Positions 7,934 to 16,551 of a stretch of DNA of 64,000 bases are shown here, piece after piece. Position 1 is the stretch's first letter. The number at the start of each line of letters is the position of its first letter. Source of the stretch: an uncultured Paludibaculum sp. GTDB taxonomy: Bacteria > Acidobacteriota > Terriglobia > Bryobacterales > Bryobacteraceae. The notes beneath the pieces were generated by a model, which was given only the letters and a program-made list of their open reading frames with translations, had not been told where the DNA came from and did no database searches. The DNA lies in NCBI RefSeq assembly GCF_963665245.1, contig NZ_OY762269.1, positions 3,292,501 through 3,356,500 on the forward strand. The letters are read 5' to 3'. Made by a program: the position numbers and the translations under genes.

Positions 7934-7963
7934 GGAAGTGATATAGAGCACTATATCACTTCC
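7934..7963. promoter_or_regulatory. 30 bp perfect palindrome, operator for the GntR/YtrA regulator
   Basis: GGAAGTGATATAG and CTATATCACTTCC are perfect 13 bp arms around AGCA. It lies immediately upstream of the regulator start codon and covers the place where promoter and ribosome site must be. YtrA-type regulators bind palindromes of this sort in front of their own operon, so self-repression is the simplest reading. The GTGATATA-type half site is a usable search pattern. Confidence 0.8.
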
Positions 7964-8520
7964 GCAGCGGCTGTCAACACACTTTTCAGGATGGAAGCCT
8001 AAGGAACAGGGAAGAAGTTAGAGGAGGGGGGAGCCTGGCGCGCACCTTTCGTAAGTGCGTGTAAGTGCAAAGTTTAGTAGTTCAGCCACCGTACTATCGA
8101 GCATGTATTGACGATTGAATCGGTGCCGCTCCGTGCCGGGTTCCTCTTGCGTAACCAGCGGAATATAAGCCACTTATCGGACCCGCCGGCGTCTCGTATA
8201 TTAGCCATACTGTGCCCAAGCGTACTCATTTTCTGCGGCAAACGGCCGTTGGGACGGATCACCCAAACGCACAAAGCGCCAACTCCCGCGCGCACCCTGG
8301 TTGCGCCAAACGTTCATCGGAGTACAGGCCAACTGCCGCGCGTTGGATCCGATGGCAACACGGCAGCCCCAGGAAGGCAGCAACCGGAGCTAAGAGGATG
8401 AGGGCCAAGGCGCCAGACGGCCGCACAGTGCTGCCCGACGGAAGTTGCCAGCGAGGGAGGCGGTACAGGGGTGTCATTGGCGCCTGAGTGGTGGTGGCGT
8501 GCAACTTCGCTGTCGTCACC
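7964..8520. other. intergenic stretch, no gene recognised
   Basis: About 560 bp between the divergent GntR operon and the second DUF433 gene. Short frames on both strands give no recognisable protein. The GntR operon promoter should lie partly in the first 60 bp, around the palindrome. Nothing else stands out. Confidence 0.4.
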
Positions 8521-8748
8521 ATGAAGGTGAAGATCGTGGAGGATAAGCGCATCACAATTGAACCCGGCAAAAGGTCCAGCCCGCCCTGCATCCGAAATCT
8601 GCGGATCACCGTGTGGGATGTGCTCGGCTGGCTCGCGGCCGGCAAGAGCGAGGAACAGATCATCAGCGACTATCCCGAGTTGGAACGGGATGACTTTCGG
8701 GCCGTGTATGAGTACGCCGCCCGAGCCGGGCAGATAGTCGCTCTGTGA
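8521..8748 (+). CDS. DUF433 antitoxin-like protein, second copy
   Basis: This 75-residue protein is a close paralogue of the one at 2361-2588: MKVKIVEDKRITIEPGKR against MKGKIVDDNRITIEPGKR, and an identical ISDYPELERDDFRAVYEYAA block. The frame is intact. As in the first copy, the stop codon overlaps the GTG start of the toxin by 4 bp, but here the toxin is truncated, so this is an orphan antitoxin. It could still bind and neutralise the paralogous toxin at 2585-2920, which is an inference from the near-identity. Confidence 0.82.
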   Translation: MKVKIVEDKRITIEPGKRSSPPCIRNLRITVWDVLGWLAAGKSEEQIISDYPELERDDFRAVYEYAARAGQIVAL

Positions 8749-8861
8749 GTTTGCTGCTGGACGAGAACCTGTCCCGCCGCGTCGTCGACCGGTTGGGCGA
8801 TTTGTTTCCGAAACTGAGTTGCAGCCTACGGCGTATGGATGACCTTCTTCATCTGCCATAG
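8745..8861 (+). pseudogene. truncated DUF5615 toxin
   Basis: Starting with GTG at 8745 the frame reads MSLLLDENLSRRVVDRLGDL and FP, nearly identical to the first 22 residues of the intact toxin at 2585-2920. The similarity then stops abruptly at about 8813 and unrelated codons run to a TAG at 8861 (38 residues in all). The TADAD metal site and the IWLRG strand are missing, so the product cannot be a working nuclease. The break looks like a deletion or insertion junction rather than a point mutation. Confidence 0.8.
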
Positions 8862-9171
8862 ATGGTTCACCGAGCGGGCACCCTTTCGGACTCACGAAAT
8901 GTTGATGCCGGGGTATGCTGGTCGCGAATATGTGCTGATTTCTCTTCAAGTCGCGGTTTGGATAAGCGGTCTCAGAATCCTTCCAGCACTGCGATATGCG
9001 TTGGCTGCCTCTCGAGGGGGAAGGTATTGAGAGCGCGATCCAGAAAGAAACAATCTATTCGAGCCCATCCCGTGCCGGTGGCAATCGCGCCTCTGTGAAC
9101 TCGTTCTGTTCGCCAGTTGTGATAAGGTGATGCCACGGCGTGATCTGGTCATTAAGAAACAAGGAGCAGCT
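8862..9171. other. intergenic stretch after the truncated toxin
   Basis: About 310 bp with no recognisable gene on either strand. It replaces the sequence that should have encoded the rest of the toxin, so its left edge is a recombination junction. I see no terminal repeats or transposase remnant in it. Confidence 0.4.
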
Positions 9172-9753
9172 ATGGCGGACCTTGCAGCGATTAGCGCACA
9201 ACTGGATCGACTACACCAGGAATTAATAGCCTCTCGCGTCTTCGTCGCTGGACGCCCTGATAGTGGGGCCAAAGCTGCGGAAGAATCAAGTCGACTTGAG
9301 CGAGTTGCCGAAAATCTTCGCATCATTGTTCGTGACCTCAACAGTAGCGAATCTATGCTTCGAGTTCGCGAGAGCCAATTGCGGAGTACTCCACCTCACC
9401 AGCGGTATTCTACTGAGCAGTCATTGAGGCAATTGACCGAAAACGTTCAAGCTGTCCGCAGCAAGGCTCAAAAACTGGCGGATCTCGTCCGAGAGCTCCT
9501 TGATCGAAACGGACTACTCAACCCGATCCAGAAAGCAAAGGGAATCCTGGACTTGGCCAGCGATTTGGACAAAGTTGTCGGCCAAGAGGCGCAGGCTCAA
9601 GTCGCACAACTGCTGCATGCATCCAGACAGACGATATTGAGCACGCCATCCGTCGGCGGTCCGATACCTTCGGTCAGTGGCGTCGTTGGCTTGGTTGCGT
9701 TCGCATATTTGGGAATCAAGCTACTGCAGAAAAAATCCGGTTCGAAGCCGTAA
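9172..9753 (+). CDS. coiled-coil protein with C-terminal membrane anchor, function unknown
   Basis: A 193-residue protein starting MADLAAISAQLDRLHQELIA. Most of it (about residues 1-135) is charged and helical with coiled-coil-like heptads, for example RVAENLRIIVRDLNSSESML and LRQLTENVQAVRSKAQKLAD. The last ~25 residues hold one hydrophobic segment, VSGVVGLVAFAYLGIKLL, followed by a basic tail KKSGSKP, so it should be tail-anchored in the membrane. The ATG at 9172 is chosen over 9127 because AAGGAG lies 7 bases before it. It stands alone between decayed toxin sequence and repeat copy C. Codon use is less GC-rich than in neighbours, which suggests transfer. I do not recognise the family. Confidence 0.65.
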   Translation: MADLAAISAQLDRLHQELIASRVFVAGRPDSGAKAAEESSRLERVAENLRIIVRDLNSSESMLRVRESQLRSTPPHQRYSTEQSLRQLTENVQAVRSKAQKLADLVRELLDRNGLLNPIQKAKGILDLASDLDKVVGQEAQAQVAQLLHASRQTILSTPSVGGPIPSVSGVVGLVAFAYLGIKLLQKKSGSKP

Positions 9754-9816
9754 TCGGAGTAGTTGCCGGTCGTCGTCGGCTCGCCAGCGGATTGAGATCA
9801 GATCGGTTGTAGGCAC

Positions 9817-10115
9817 GAGCGCACGAGGGACGCCACTGGTGTGTCACTCCGCGAAGTGCCGTTAAGGTTTCCTCACTCGGAAGGTCTAAATGATCTGTGG
9901 ATCTGGACAAGGTCAGTTTCGGGCAACTGCGCGTACTTCCCTTCAAGAAACTCGCATGGCGGCTTCTCCCTGACCAGCACTTCTGCTGCTGAGAAGAGCA
10001 TCCCGTCCGTCTGAGTCGCTCAGGTCTAGTAAGGCCTCAGATATTGGCATTCTGGAGATTCCGGTATTGAATGTCTGCGAATGAAAGCGAGCGTGACAGA
10101 CCAGGAAGTCCACCT
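9817..10115 (+). repeat. dispersed ~300 bp repeat, copy C
   Basis: It aligns with 4661-4960 over its full length and with 421-488 in the last 70 bp. The right end is GAGCGTGACAGACCAGGAAG, against GAGCGTGACAGACCAGGACG in copy B. Frames in the two copies are broken differently, so coding function is unlikely. The rest of the gap 9754-10249 contains nothing else I recognise. Confidence 0.7.
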
Positions 10116-10249
10116 CCCTGGTCGAGTACGCCCCCTCTGGATCCGGCGGCGAACGCAACGACGTGAGCGAGCATCGATCCAGCCGGCCGCCACAACTTCG
10201 CGCCTGCCGCTCCCTGCACCATAATCAGGGGTGAGCGCGATGGACGACC

Positions 10250-11062
10250 ATGACATCCGAAACCATTTGGGCCGGTGACTACAAAATACCGTGGGACGAC
10301 CCGGCATTCAGCAGACGCATGTTGGCCGAACACTTGACCCAGGACCACGACATGGCAAGCCGGCGCTTCGAATGGATCGATCGCCAGGTGGAGTGGATCC
10401 ACCATCAATTGTTGACCGGGCGCCGCGCGAACATCCTCGATCTGGGCTGCGGACCCGGGTTCTACTCGCACCGTCTGGCGGCGTTGGGCCACCAGTGCCG
10501 TGGTATCGACTTCGGGCCCGCCTCCATCGAGTATGCCCGGCGCGCAGGCCGGGACCCGTCGCGCTGTGAGTTCGAGTTGGGCGACATCCGCCGGATTGCG
10601 TTCGGCGGCCCTTACGATCTGGCGATGATCCTCTTTGGCGAGATGAACGTGTTCCCGCCGTCGGAGATTGGCACGATCTTCCAGCGAGCGCGTGCCAGCC
10701 TCGTGCCGGACCACGGTGTCCTCATCCTCGAAATCCAAACGCCGGAGGCCGTCCAGCAGACGGGACACAGCGCACCAACCGACGAGCACTTCCCCTCGGG
10801 ACTGTTCTCGGATGGCCCGTATCGATGCCAAACCCAGTGCGAGTGGATTCCGGAGCAGCACGTCGCCGTCCAGCGGTTCACGGTCAGCGACGATGCCGGC
10901 GCCACCACGGCGTACCGAAATACGACGAAAGCCTGGAGTGTCGAGGATCTGACCGCTTTGCTGCGGGCCGCCGGCTTCGACCGGGTGCTCCATCAGGAAG
11001 GTTGGCCGTCCAATACAGACAGCTTGGCCCTCTGGAGTGCGGAAACCGCCATGACCCGGTGA
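10250..11062 (+). CDS. class I SAM-dependent methyltransferase
   Basis: A 270-residue protein with motif I ILDLGCGPGFYS at residues 62-73, the acidic end of strand 2 in CRGIDFGPASIEYARR, and motif post-I/II in CEFELGDIRRIAF followed by PYDLAMILFGEMNVF. These mark a Rossmann-fold methyltransferase. The C-terminal part contains a beta-rich segment (CQTQCEWIPEQHVAVQRFTV) and ends with the AAGFDRVLHQEGWP type of strand common in small-molecule methyltransferases. The acceptor is unknown. It has no operon partner. Start ATG at 10250 gives the complete N-terminal helix region. Confidence 0.82.
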   Translation: MTSETIWAGDYKIPWDDPAFSRRMLAEHLTQDHDMASRRFEWIDRQVEWIHHQLLTGRRANILDLGCGPGFYSHRLAALGHQCRGIDFGPASIEYARRAGRDPSRCEFELGDIRRIAFGGPYDLAMILFGEMNVFPPSEIGTIFQRARASLVPDHGVLILEIQTPEAVQQTGHSAPTDEHFPSGLFSDGPYRCQTQCEWIPEQHVAVQRFTVSDDAGATTAYRNTTKAWSVEDLTALLRAAGFDRVLHQEGWPSNTDSLALWSAETAMTR

Positions 11063-11330
11063 AATCCTGCCCGCCCCACCGCGTTTGCCGGCCCACAACT
11101 CCAAATATGGTGGAATCACGCAGACCTCGCCAGCCTGCAGATCGGCTGGACTTCCGCCCACGCCGATCCGCAACTGCCCACCATCACTCTCATCGGTTTC
11201 TCCCAAAGAAGCCCCACCCTGAAATGACGGTCACGAGTTAATGTAGATTTCACCTTCTCCGTAACCCCATAAGAATAAACCTCGTCCCTCTCCGGCGAAT
11301 CAGGTCTCCCTCAGATCGCTGGCAGGCCGC

Positions 11331-11357
11331 CTTCTATAATCTGCCCCGAGGTGACAC
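11331..11357 (+). promoter_or_regulatory. conserved -10/ribosome-site block in front of the SRGP-family gene
   Basis: CTTCTATAATCTGCCCCGAGGTGACAC precedes the ATG at 11358. TATAAT at 11335-11340 is a consensus -10 box and GAGGTGA at 11349-11355 a ribosome site, giving a very short leader. Nearly the same block (CTCTATACTCTCGCCCGAGGTGACAT) precedes the paralogue at 46525. No good -35 box is visible in either. Confidence 0.55.
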
Positions 11358-11876
11358 ATGTCAGTGAACACGAGATCGGAACGGGCGCCCGGCAACGGCA
11401 AACGCTCGCGCGGCCCTGTTGCGGCGGAGGGCAAAGCCCGTTCCGCTAACAACTCAACCGGGTACGGCTGCTACGCCGCGTCCGGACAACAGCCCCCGTA
11501 TCCTCTCCCTTTCAAGAAGGAGGACGGGGCCGCATACCAGGAACTCCTGAGCCGTCTGTGCCGGGACTTCCTCCCGGCTAATTCTCTCGAATACGCCCTC
11601 GTCCGCGAACTCTGCGCCGTCGAGTGGCGGATCACACGCAATTTCTCCCTCGAGACCCAAATCCTCAACGGCCAGATCGCCGCCGAGTGCGACGCCATCC
11701 GCCGCAGCCAGGGCTCCCTTCGAGGCATCGACCCCATCGACGCCACCGCCTTTGCCATACAAACGCTCGTCGACAATTCCCCAATCCTCCCCCTCTGCGG
11801 ACGCGAACTCGCCCGGCTCCAGCGCGCCCGCCGCGAAACCCTGAACACGCTTCTCTCACTCCGTAAACGCCGGTAG
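11358..11876 (+). CDS. SRGP/EGK-motif protein, first paralogue
   Basis: A 172-residue protein of unknown function. Its N-terminus GNGKRSRGPVAAEGKARSAN matches INGKRSRGPVTAEGKARSAH in the protein at 46525-47352, and the two also share a middle block (SLEYALVRELCAVEWRI against SLEIDLVRELCDIEWRM) and a C-terminal block (RELARLQRARRETLNTLLSLRK against REFRQLQRARAATLDSFLRL in part). Proteins with an N-terminal SxGPxTxEGKxRSxxNxxxHG motif are numerous in Acidobacteria and Planctomycetes; their role is not known to me. Here the NSTKHGKY part is altered to NSTGYGCY. A strong ribosome site GAGGTGA fixes the start. Confidence 0.7.
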   Translation: MSVNTRSERAPGNGKRSRGPVAAEGKARSANNSTGYGCYAASGQQPPYPLPFKKEDGAAYQELLSRLCRDFLPANSLEYALVRELCAVEWRITRNFSLETQILNGQIAAECDAIRRSQGSLRGIDPIDATAFAIQTLVDNSPILPLCGRELARLQRARRETLNTLLSLRKRR

Positions 11877-12043
11877 GTAGTCATCAGCTCGCCGGAACCT
11901 CCTTGTGCCTCAAAAACCCCGGATCACGTCCTACACGTGGCCCGACACGCTCTTTGAAACCTAAACCGCGTGTCCAATTCGGAACGCCGTCCAGACGCGG
12001 ACGAAAGCCGCTCCAAACTCCAGTCCCATCAATGCCGCCGCTC

Positions 12044-12265
12044 GCCACAATCCACTCACAGCGGAGGAACAAAGCCATGCAGCCGAGGCGGCCGGACCCG
12101 TGGCTGCTTCATTTGATAAACGAAGCCACTCGCCCAATCCACCGGCTGTGAGGGAACAAAGCCATCTGGCTCCAACGGCTGGGTCCGTGGGTGCGTCATT
12201 TGATAAACGAAGCCAATCGCCCAATCCACCCGCTGTGAGGGAACAAAGCCATTCGGCTCCCACGG
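12044..12265. repeat. tandem repeat, 87 bp period
   Basis: About two and a half units. TCATTTGATAAACGAAGCCA occurs at 12109 and again at 12196, exactly 87 bp apart, and GAACAAAGCC occurs in three successive units. The unit 12144-12230 is the cleanest. 87 is a multiple of three, so an open frame runs through, but it lacks any start signal or domain and ends up fused to the esterase frame by chance. The remainder of 11877-12474 has no gene I can support. Confidence 0.75.
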
Positions 12266-12474
12266 TAGCTCTGGGGCCAGTCCCATGCCCCTTCAGGACT
12301 GAAACGGTACACCGGATCTGCATCGCCCGGTGCCGGCCCGCCCCGCACGTCCCCCTCCGCATCGAGTCCACCCCATTGGCATTCCGTCGTTCAGTGGAAT
12401 ACGATGTCATCCAGGAAACCAGGGCGATCTCGCCCGAGGCGTCCGCTCTTACTGATTTCGACCTGGAGATAAAC

Positions 12475-13689
12475 ATGAGGCTGACGGCATTAGCAAGTCT
12501 GGTCCTTGCATTCACCGGCTCCTGCCTGGCGCAGGGCTCGGGCACTTTCAAACCCGCGACATCGAATGTCCTCGATGCTCAGTATCCGCGTGTTGATAAC
12601 GATTCACGCGTCGAGATCCGCTTCAAGGCGCCGGATGCCGCCAAGGTCAGGGTCAACTTCTGGAGCGGTCCCAAGGCCGATATGGAAAAACAAGCGGACG
12701 GCTTCTGGACCTTTACCACGCCGCCGCTGGCTCCGGGCCTGCACTACTACACGGTCATCGTCGACGGCGCCGAAGTCAGTGATCCCGGCAGCACGGCCTA
12801 CTATGGCGGCAGCAAATGGGCCAGCGCGGTCGAGGTGCCCGAAGCGGGCTCAACCTACTACTTGCCCCAGGATGTTCCGCACGGGCAGGTGCGCGAGGTC
12901 TGGTACAACTCCAAGGTGACCGGCACCTGGCGGCATGCTTTGGTCTACACGCCCCCGGGCTATGACGCACAGGTGAAGGAACGCTACCCGGTGCTCTACC
13001 TCCAGCACGGAGGCGGAGAGGATGAGTCCGGCTGGACCCGGCAGGGCAAAGCCAATTTCATCCTCGACAACCTGATCGCCGCCCGCAAGGCAAAGCCGAT
13101 GCTGGTGGTGATGGCGAACGGCTATGCACGCCGCGCCGGCCAGCCCGTGCCCGATCTCCGCGGAAAAGGGTTTGGCTCCCCCGAGATGAGAAAGGTGATG
13201 CAGGACATGATGTCGGCCTTCGAAGACGACGTCACCCAGGCGCTCATCCCGTACATCGATTCGAACTTCCGCACCCTCACCGGCCGCGACCACCGCGCCA
13301 TGGCGGGTCTCTCGATGGGAGGAATGCAGACCTTCCACGTGACCTTCAACCACCTCGACCTGTTCACCTACATCGGCGGCTTCAGCGGAGCGGCCAACGC
13401 CTTCGCGGCGGGCAGCGACAAACTCGACACGAAGACCGCGTTCAACGGAGCAATGGCCGACCCGGCCGCCTTTGCCAAACGCGTCCATCTGCTGTGGTTC
13501 GGCGTAGGCACCACTGAGCCCGAGCGGATGCGGCAGGGCATCCAGAAACTGCACGCGTCTCTCGAGGAGGCCAAGGTCCAGCACGTCTACTACGAGTCGC
13601 CCGGCACGGATCACGAATGGCAGACCTGGCGCCGCGACCTCCAGGACTTCGCGCCTCGGCTCTTCCAGGCAGCGGCACAGAAGAAGTAG
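12475..13689 (+). CDS. secreted esterase, enterochelin-esterase/feruloyl-esterase fold (CE1-like)
   Basis: The 404-residue protein begins MRLTALASLVLAFTGSCLAQ, a Sec signal peptide with likely cleavage after SCLA. Residues ~25-125 form an immunoglobulin-like (CBM48/E-set) domain (VEIRFKAPDAAKVRVNFWSG, GLHYYTVIVDG). An alpha/beta hydrolase of the Fes/esterase-D type follows: YPVLYLQHGGGEDESGW, the nucleophile elbow MAGLSMGGMQT, and the catalytic histidine in GTDHEWQTW. This architecture is typical of exported xylan or feruloyl esterases and of enterochelin-esterase-like enzymes that deacylate plant polysaccharides. The frame opens far upstream at 12100 through a tandem repeat, but the start at 12475 has GGAG nine bases ahead and a proper signal peptide. 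Confidence 0.85.
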   Translation: MRLTALASLVLAFTGSCLAQGSGTFKPATSNVLDAQYPRVDNDSRVEIRFKAPDAAKVRVNFWSGPKADMEKQADGFWTFTTPPLAPGLHYYTVIVDGAEVSDPGSTAYYGGSKWASAVEVPEAGSTYYLPQDVPHGQVREVWYNSKVTGTWRHALVYTPPGYDAQVKERYPVLYLQHGGGEDESGWTRQGKANFILDNLIAARKAKPMLVVMANGYARRAGQPVPDLRGKGFGSPEMRKVMQDMMSAFEDDVTQALIPYIDSNFRTLTGRDHRAMAGLSMGGMQTFHVTFNHLDLFTYIGGFSGAANAFAAGSDKLDTKTAFNGAMADPAAFAKRVHLLWFGVGTTEPERMRQGIQKLHASLEEAKVQHVYYESPGTDHEWQTWRRDLQDFAPRLFQAAAQKK

Positions 13690-13813
13690 GAGTTCAGCCA
13701 GCCACGGCTGCCAGGCGCGGCCCAACGTCCTGAAGCACGCCAGACTGTGCGGGCGCTGCGATCAGGGCTGTCGGCCAAGGCGTCGCGCGATGGCGTAATC
13801 GTTCAGGATGCCA

Positions 13814-13839
13814 GGCCGGAATCGATGCGATTTCCGGCC
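13814..13839. terminator. hairpin between convergent genes, possible bidirectional terminator
   Basis: GGCCGGAA and TTCCGGCC pair around a loop that can also pair TCG with CGA. It lies 125 bp after the esterase stop and 4 bp from the end of the converging permease gene. There is no T-run on either strand, so strength is uncertain. Confidence 0.4.
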
Positions 13840-13842
13840 GGC

Positions 13843-16551
13843 TCACTCGCTCCGCAACGCCGTCATCGGATCCACCCGGCTCGCTCGCCACGCCGGCACG
13901 TAACTTGCCGCCAGCGTAATCGCGACCATGAGAGTCGCGGCACCCGCATACGTCATCGCATCCGTCGCCGCCACTCCATACAACATGCTGGCCAGCACAC
14001 GAGCGCCCACCACGGCCGCCAGCAGCCCCATCACCACTCCGGCACATGCCAGCAGCAAGCCCTCCCGCACCACCAACCCCCGCACATCCGCCGCCGCCGC
14101 GCCCAGCGCCATCCGCAAACCCATCTCCTGCGTCCGCTGAGCCACTGTGTACGCCATCGTCGCATACAGCCCGAACGCCGCCAGCAGCAGAGCAATCGCT
14201 GAAAACAGGCCCAACAACAGCACATTGTTCCGCCGTCCGGACAGGCTTCGATCCATCAGGGTCTCCAGCGTCTCCACCTGCGTGACCATCGCTTCCGGTT
14301 GGCTCTCGTTTACGATCGCCCGGATCAGCGACCCCACCTCGGCCGGCTCACGCGTGGTCCGCACGACAATCGTGGCACTCAGAATCGGGAACAGGTTCGC
14401 CGAGAAATAGTACTGCGGCTCAATCGGCTGGTCCAGCCCGTGCTGCCGCGAATCGCCAACCACCCCAATGATCCTCACCCGCGGTCCCTTCATCGATGGC
14501 GGCCCAAATCGGAATGTCTTGCCTACCGGATCCTCGCCCGGCCAGTAGCGGCGCGCCATCGTCTGGTTGATCACCGCCGCCATCTCCACGGTCCGCAAAT
14601 ACGCCAGAATCCGGGCCAGGTCGCGCGGCAATGACGGCAAGTATCCGTCCGCCGGGACAAACAACCGCCCCTTCAGCAGCGGAATCCCCATGGCCGCAAA
14701 GTACCCGGACGTCGCCGATGCCTTCATCGCATTGGGCAGCGCGGCCGGAGCGGGCATCGGACGGTCGTCCCGGTAGAAGTCACCGTAGGAATCGACATTC
14801 TTGAATGGCATCTGATCAATGGCGCCCACCGCCAGCACGCCAGGCGTCGCCGCCAGCCGGTCTGCCACTTCGCGCAGCAGCCGGGCATTGTCCGACAGGT
14901 CCGCCGTCTTCCGATCGGGCGGCTGAATCGGCACAGCCACCACATGCTCAGGCCGGAACCCCGGATCCGTCTGGAACGCCGCCAGCAGGCTGCGCACCAG
15001 CAGGCCTGCGCCAATCGAGAGCACTACCGCCATCGCCACCTGGCCCACCACCAGCAGCTTGCGCGTCCGCCCTCGCACGGAACTGCCGCGCGAGGCTCGG
15101 CCGCCTGTCCGAATCGCCTGCGCCACATTCAGACGCGTCGATTGGATCGCCGGAGCCAGCCCGAAGAGCACCGCCGTCAAGCCCGCCGCGGCCACTGAGA
15201 ACGCCAGCACGCGCAGATCCAACCCGATTCCGCCCAGGCTCTCTGCCGCCGGAAACACCGTCAACAGCCACTCGAAGCTCAACCGCGCCACCAACAATCC
15301 GGTGAGCGCGCTACCCAGAGCCAGCAACAGGCTCTCCGTCAGAAGTTGCCTCACCAGTTCCAGCCGGCTCGCGCCCAGCGCGGTTCGGATCGCGATCTCC
15401 CGTTGGCGAACCGCGGCGCGCGCCAGCAGCAGCCCCGCGACATTCGCGCAGGCAATCAGCAGCAACAGGCCCACCGCTCCGAACATCAGCAACGCCGGTT
15501 GACGGATGCCGCCGCTCATGAATTCGCGCAACGGAACCACACTGGCGCTGTTGCCCCCATTGGCGCCTGGATACTCCTTGGCCAGTTGGGCGGCGATCTG
15601 CTGCATCTCAGTCCGCGCCTGGGTCACGCTCACCCCGGGCTTCAGCCGCGCAATCACGCCGGTGGAGCTGTGATTCTCCCGCATGTTCAGCCCGTACTTG
15701 TTCTGGCCGAACGCGATGGGCACAAACACATCCGCGCTCCGGTGCCATTGAAACGACCCGGCGACCCCTACAATCGTCCACATCTGGTCATCGATCTGGA
15801 GCGTACGCCCGGTCACCCCGGGATCCCCGGCAAAGTGCGACTGCCAGAACCGGTAGGACAGAATCGCGACGGGCTCGGCCCCCGCCCGGTCGTCACTCTC
15901 CGAGAAGCCGCGGCCAATCGCGGGCGGCACACCATAGGTCTTGTGAAAACCGGACGACACATAGCCGACGCGAATCCGTTCGTACCCGCCGCTTTGCCGC
16001 AGCGTCTCCTCGAAGGACCCGCCAATCGCCATCGACTCGAACGACTGGCTCTGCTTCTGCCAGTCGACAAAATTCGGATAGGCGACCGGCATGCTGCCGC
16101 CACTGGGTGGAGTCTCCTGGAGTTGCACCAGCCGTTCCGGTTCGGGCAGCCGCAGAGGCCGCAGGAATGCCGCATCCACCACCGTAAACATGGCTACATT
16201 CGAGCCAATCCCGATGCCCAGCACCGCAATGACGACCAAACTGAACCCCAGGCTGTTGCGCAGGCTGCGGAAGCCATACCGCACGTCCCTCCACAACCCG
16301 CTCCCCGGCAGCACCCGGTCGCGCGCTTCCCGCCGCTCCACGGCACGCAGTTCGCTCGCCAGCGTCTCCCGGCCGCTCAGCTCTTCCAGCGTGATCCGCA
16401 CGGCCTCGGCTTCCTCTTGCCCGCCGCTGCGCAGTTCCCGGTAGCGATCCTCGGCATGCTGCGCAAACTCCTCGACAATCTCCTCCTCGCGTTCCGGCTG
16501 CAGATGCAGGCTCGCCAGTTGCTCGCGAATCAGTTGCTGCCAATCAGGCAT
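13843..16551 (-). CDS. ADOP-type MacB-like permease with N-terminal prefix domain
   Basis: A 902-residue protein of the acidobacterial duplicated permease type. Residues 1-90 are the soluble 'permease prefix' (LQPEREEEIVEEFAQHAEDR). Then come two MacB-like halves, each with a periplasmic MacB_PCD region and FtsX-type membrane helices: first GFSLVVIAVLGIGIGSNVAM and, after the large domain, PALLMFGAVGLLLLIACANV and the coupling region REIAIRTALGASRLELVRQL; second half ending QEMGLRMALGAAAADVRGL and the signature RASRVDPMTALRSE. No ATPase is adjacent, as usual for these 'orphan' permeases. It overlaps the PadR gene by 8 bp, so both are cotranscribed and PadR presumably controls it. Role unknown; a MacB-like efflux or lipoprotein function is inferred. 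Confidence 0.88.
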   Translation of the reverse strand: MPDWQQLIREQLASLHLQPEREEEIVEEFAQHAEDRYRELRSGGQEEAEAVRITLEELSGRETLASELRAVERREARDRVLPGSGLWRDVRYGFRSLRNSLGFSLVVIAVLGIGIGSNVAMFTVVDAAFLRPLRLPEPERLVQLQETPPSGGSMPVAYPNFVDWQKQSQSFESMAIGGSFEETLRQSGGYERIRVGYVSSGFHKTYGVPPAIGRGFSESDDRAGAEPVAILSYRFWQSHFAGDPGVTGRTLQIDDQMWTIVGVAGSFQWHRSADVFVPIAFGQNKYGLNMRENHSSTGVIARLKPGVSVTQARTEMQQIAAQLAKEYPGANGGNSASVVPLREFMSGGIRQPALLMFGAVGLLLLIACANVAGLLLARAAVRQREIAIRTALGASRLELVRQLLTESLLLALGSALTGLLVARLSFEWLLTVFPAAESLGGIGLDLRVLAFSVAAAGLTAVLFGLAPAIQSTRLNVAQAIRTGGRASRGSSVRGRTRKLLVVGQVAMAVVLSIGAGLLVRSLLAAFQTDPGFRPEHVVAVPIQPPDRKTADLSDNARLLREVADRLAATPGVLAVGAIDQMPFKNVDSYGDFYRDDRPMPAPAALPNAMKASATSGYFAAMGIPLLKGRLFVPADGYLPSLPRDLARILAYLRTVEMAAVINQTMARRYWPGEDPVGKTFRFGPPSMKGPRVRIIGVVGDSRQHGLDQPIEPQYYFSANLFPILSATIVVRTTREPAEVGSLIRAIVNESQPEAMVTQVETLETLMDRSLSGRRNNVLLLGLFSAIALLLAAFGLYATMAYTVAQRTQEMGLRMALGAAAADVRGLVVREGLLLACAGVVMGLLAAVVGARVLASMLYGVAATDAMTYAGAATLMVAITLAASYVPAWRASRVDPMTALRSE

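Noticed and set aside
9817..10250. recognisable insertion sequence with transposase
   Set aside because: No transposase motif is found in any frame of either long copy, so only 'dispersed repeat' is claimed.
12044..12265. CRISPR array
   Set aside because: The period is 87 bp, the whole unit is repeated rather than a short repeat with unique spacers, and there are no cas genes.
12100..12474. N-terminal extension of the esterase through the 87 bp repeat
   Set aside because: The true start at 12475 has a ribosome site and signal peptide; the extension has neither.
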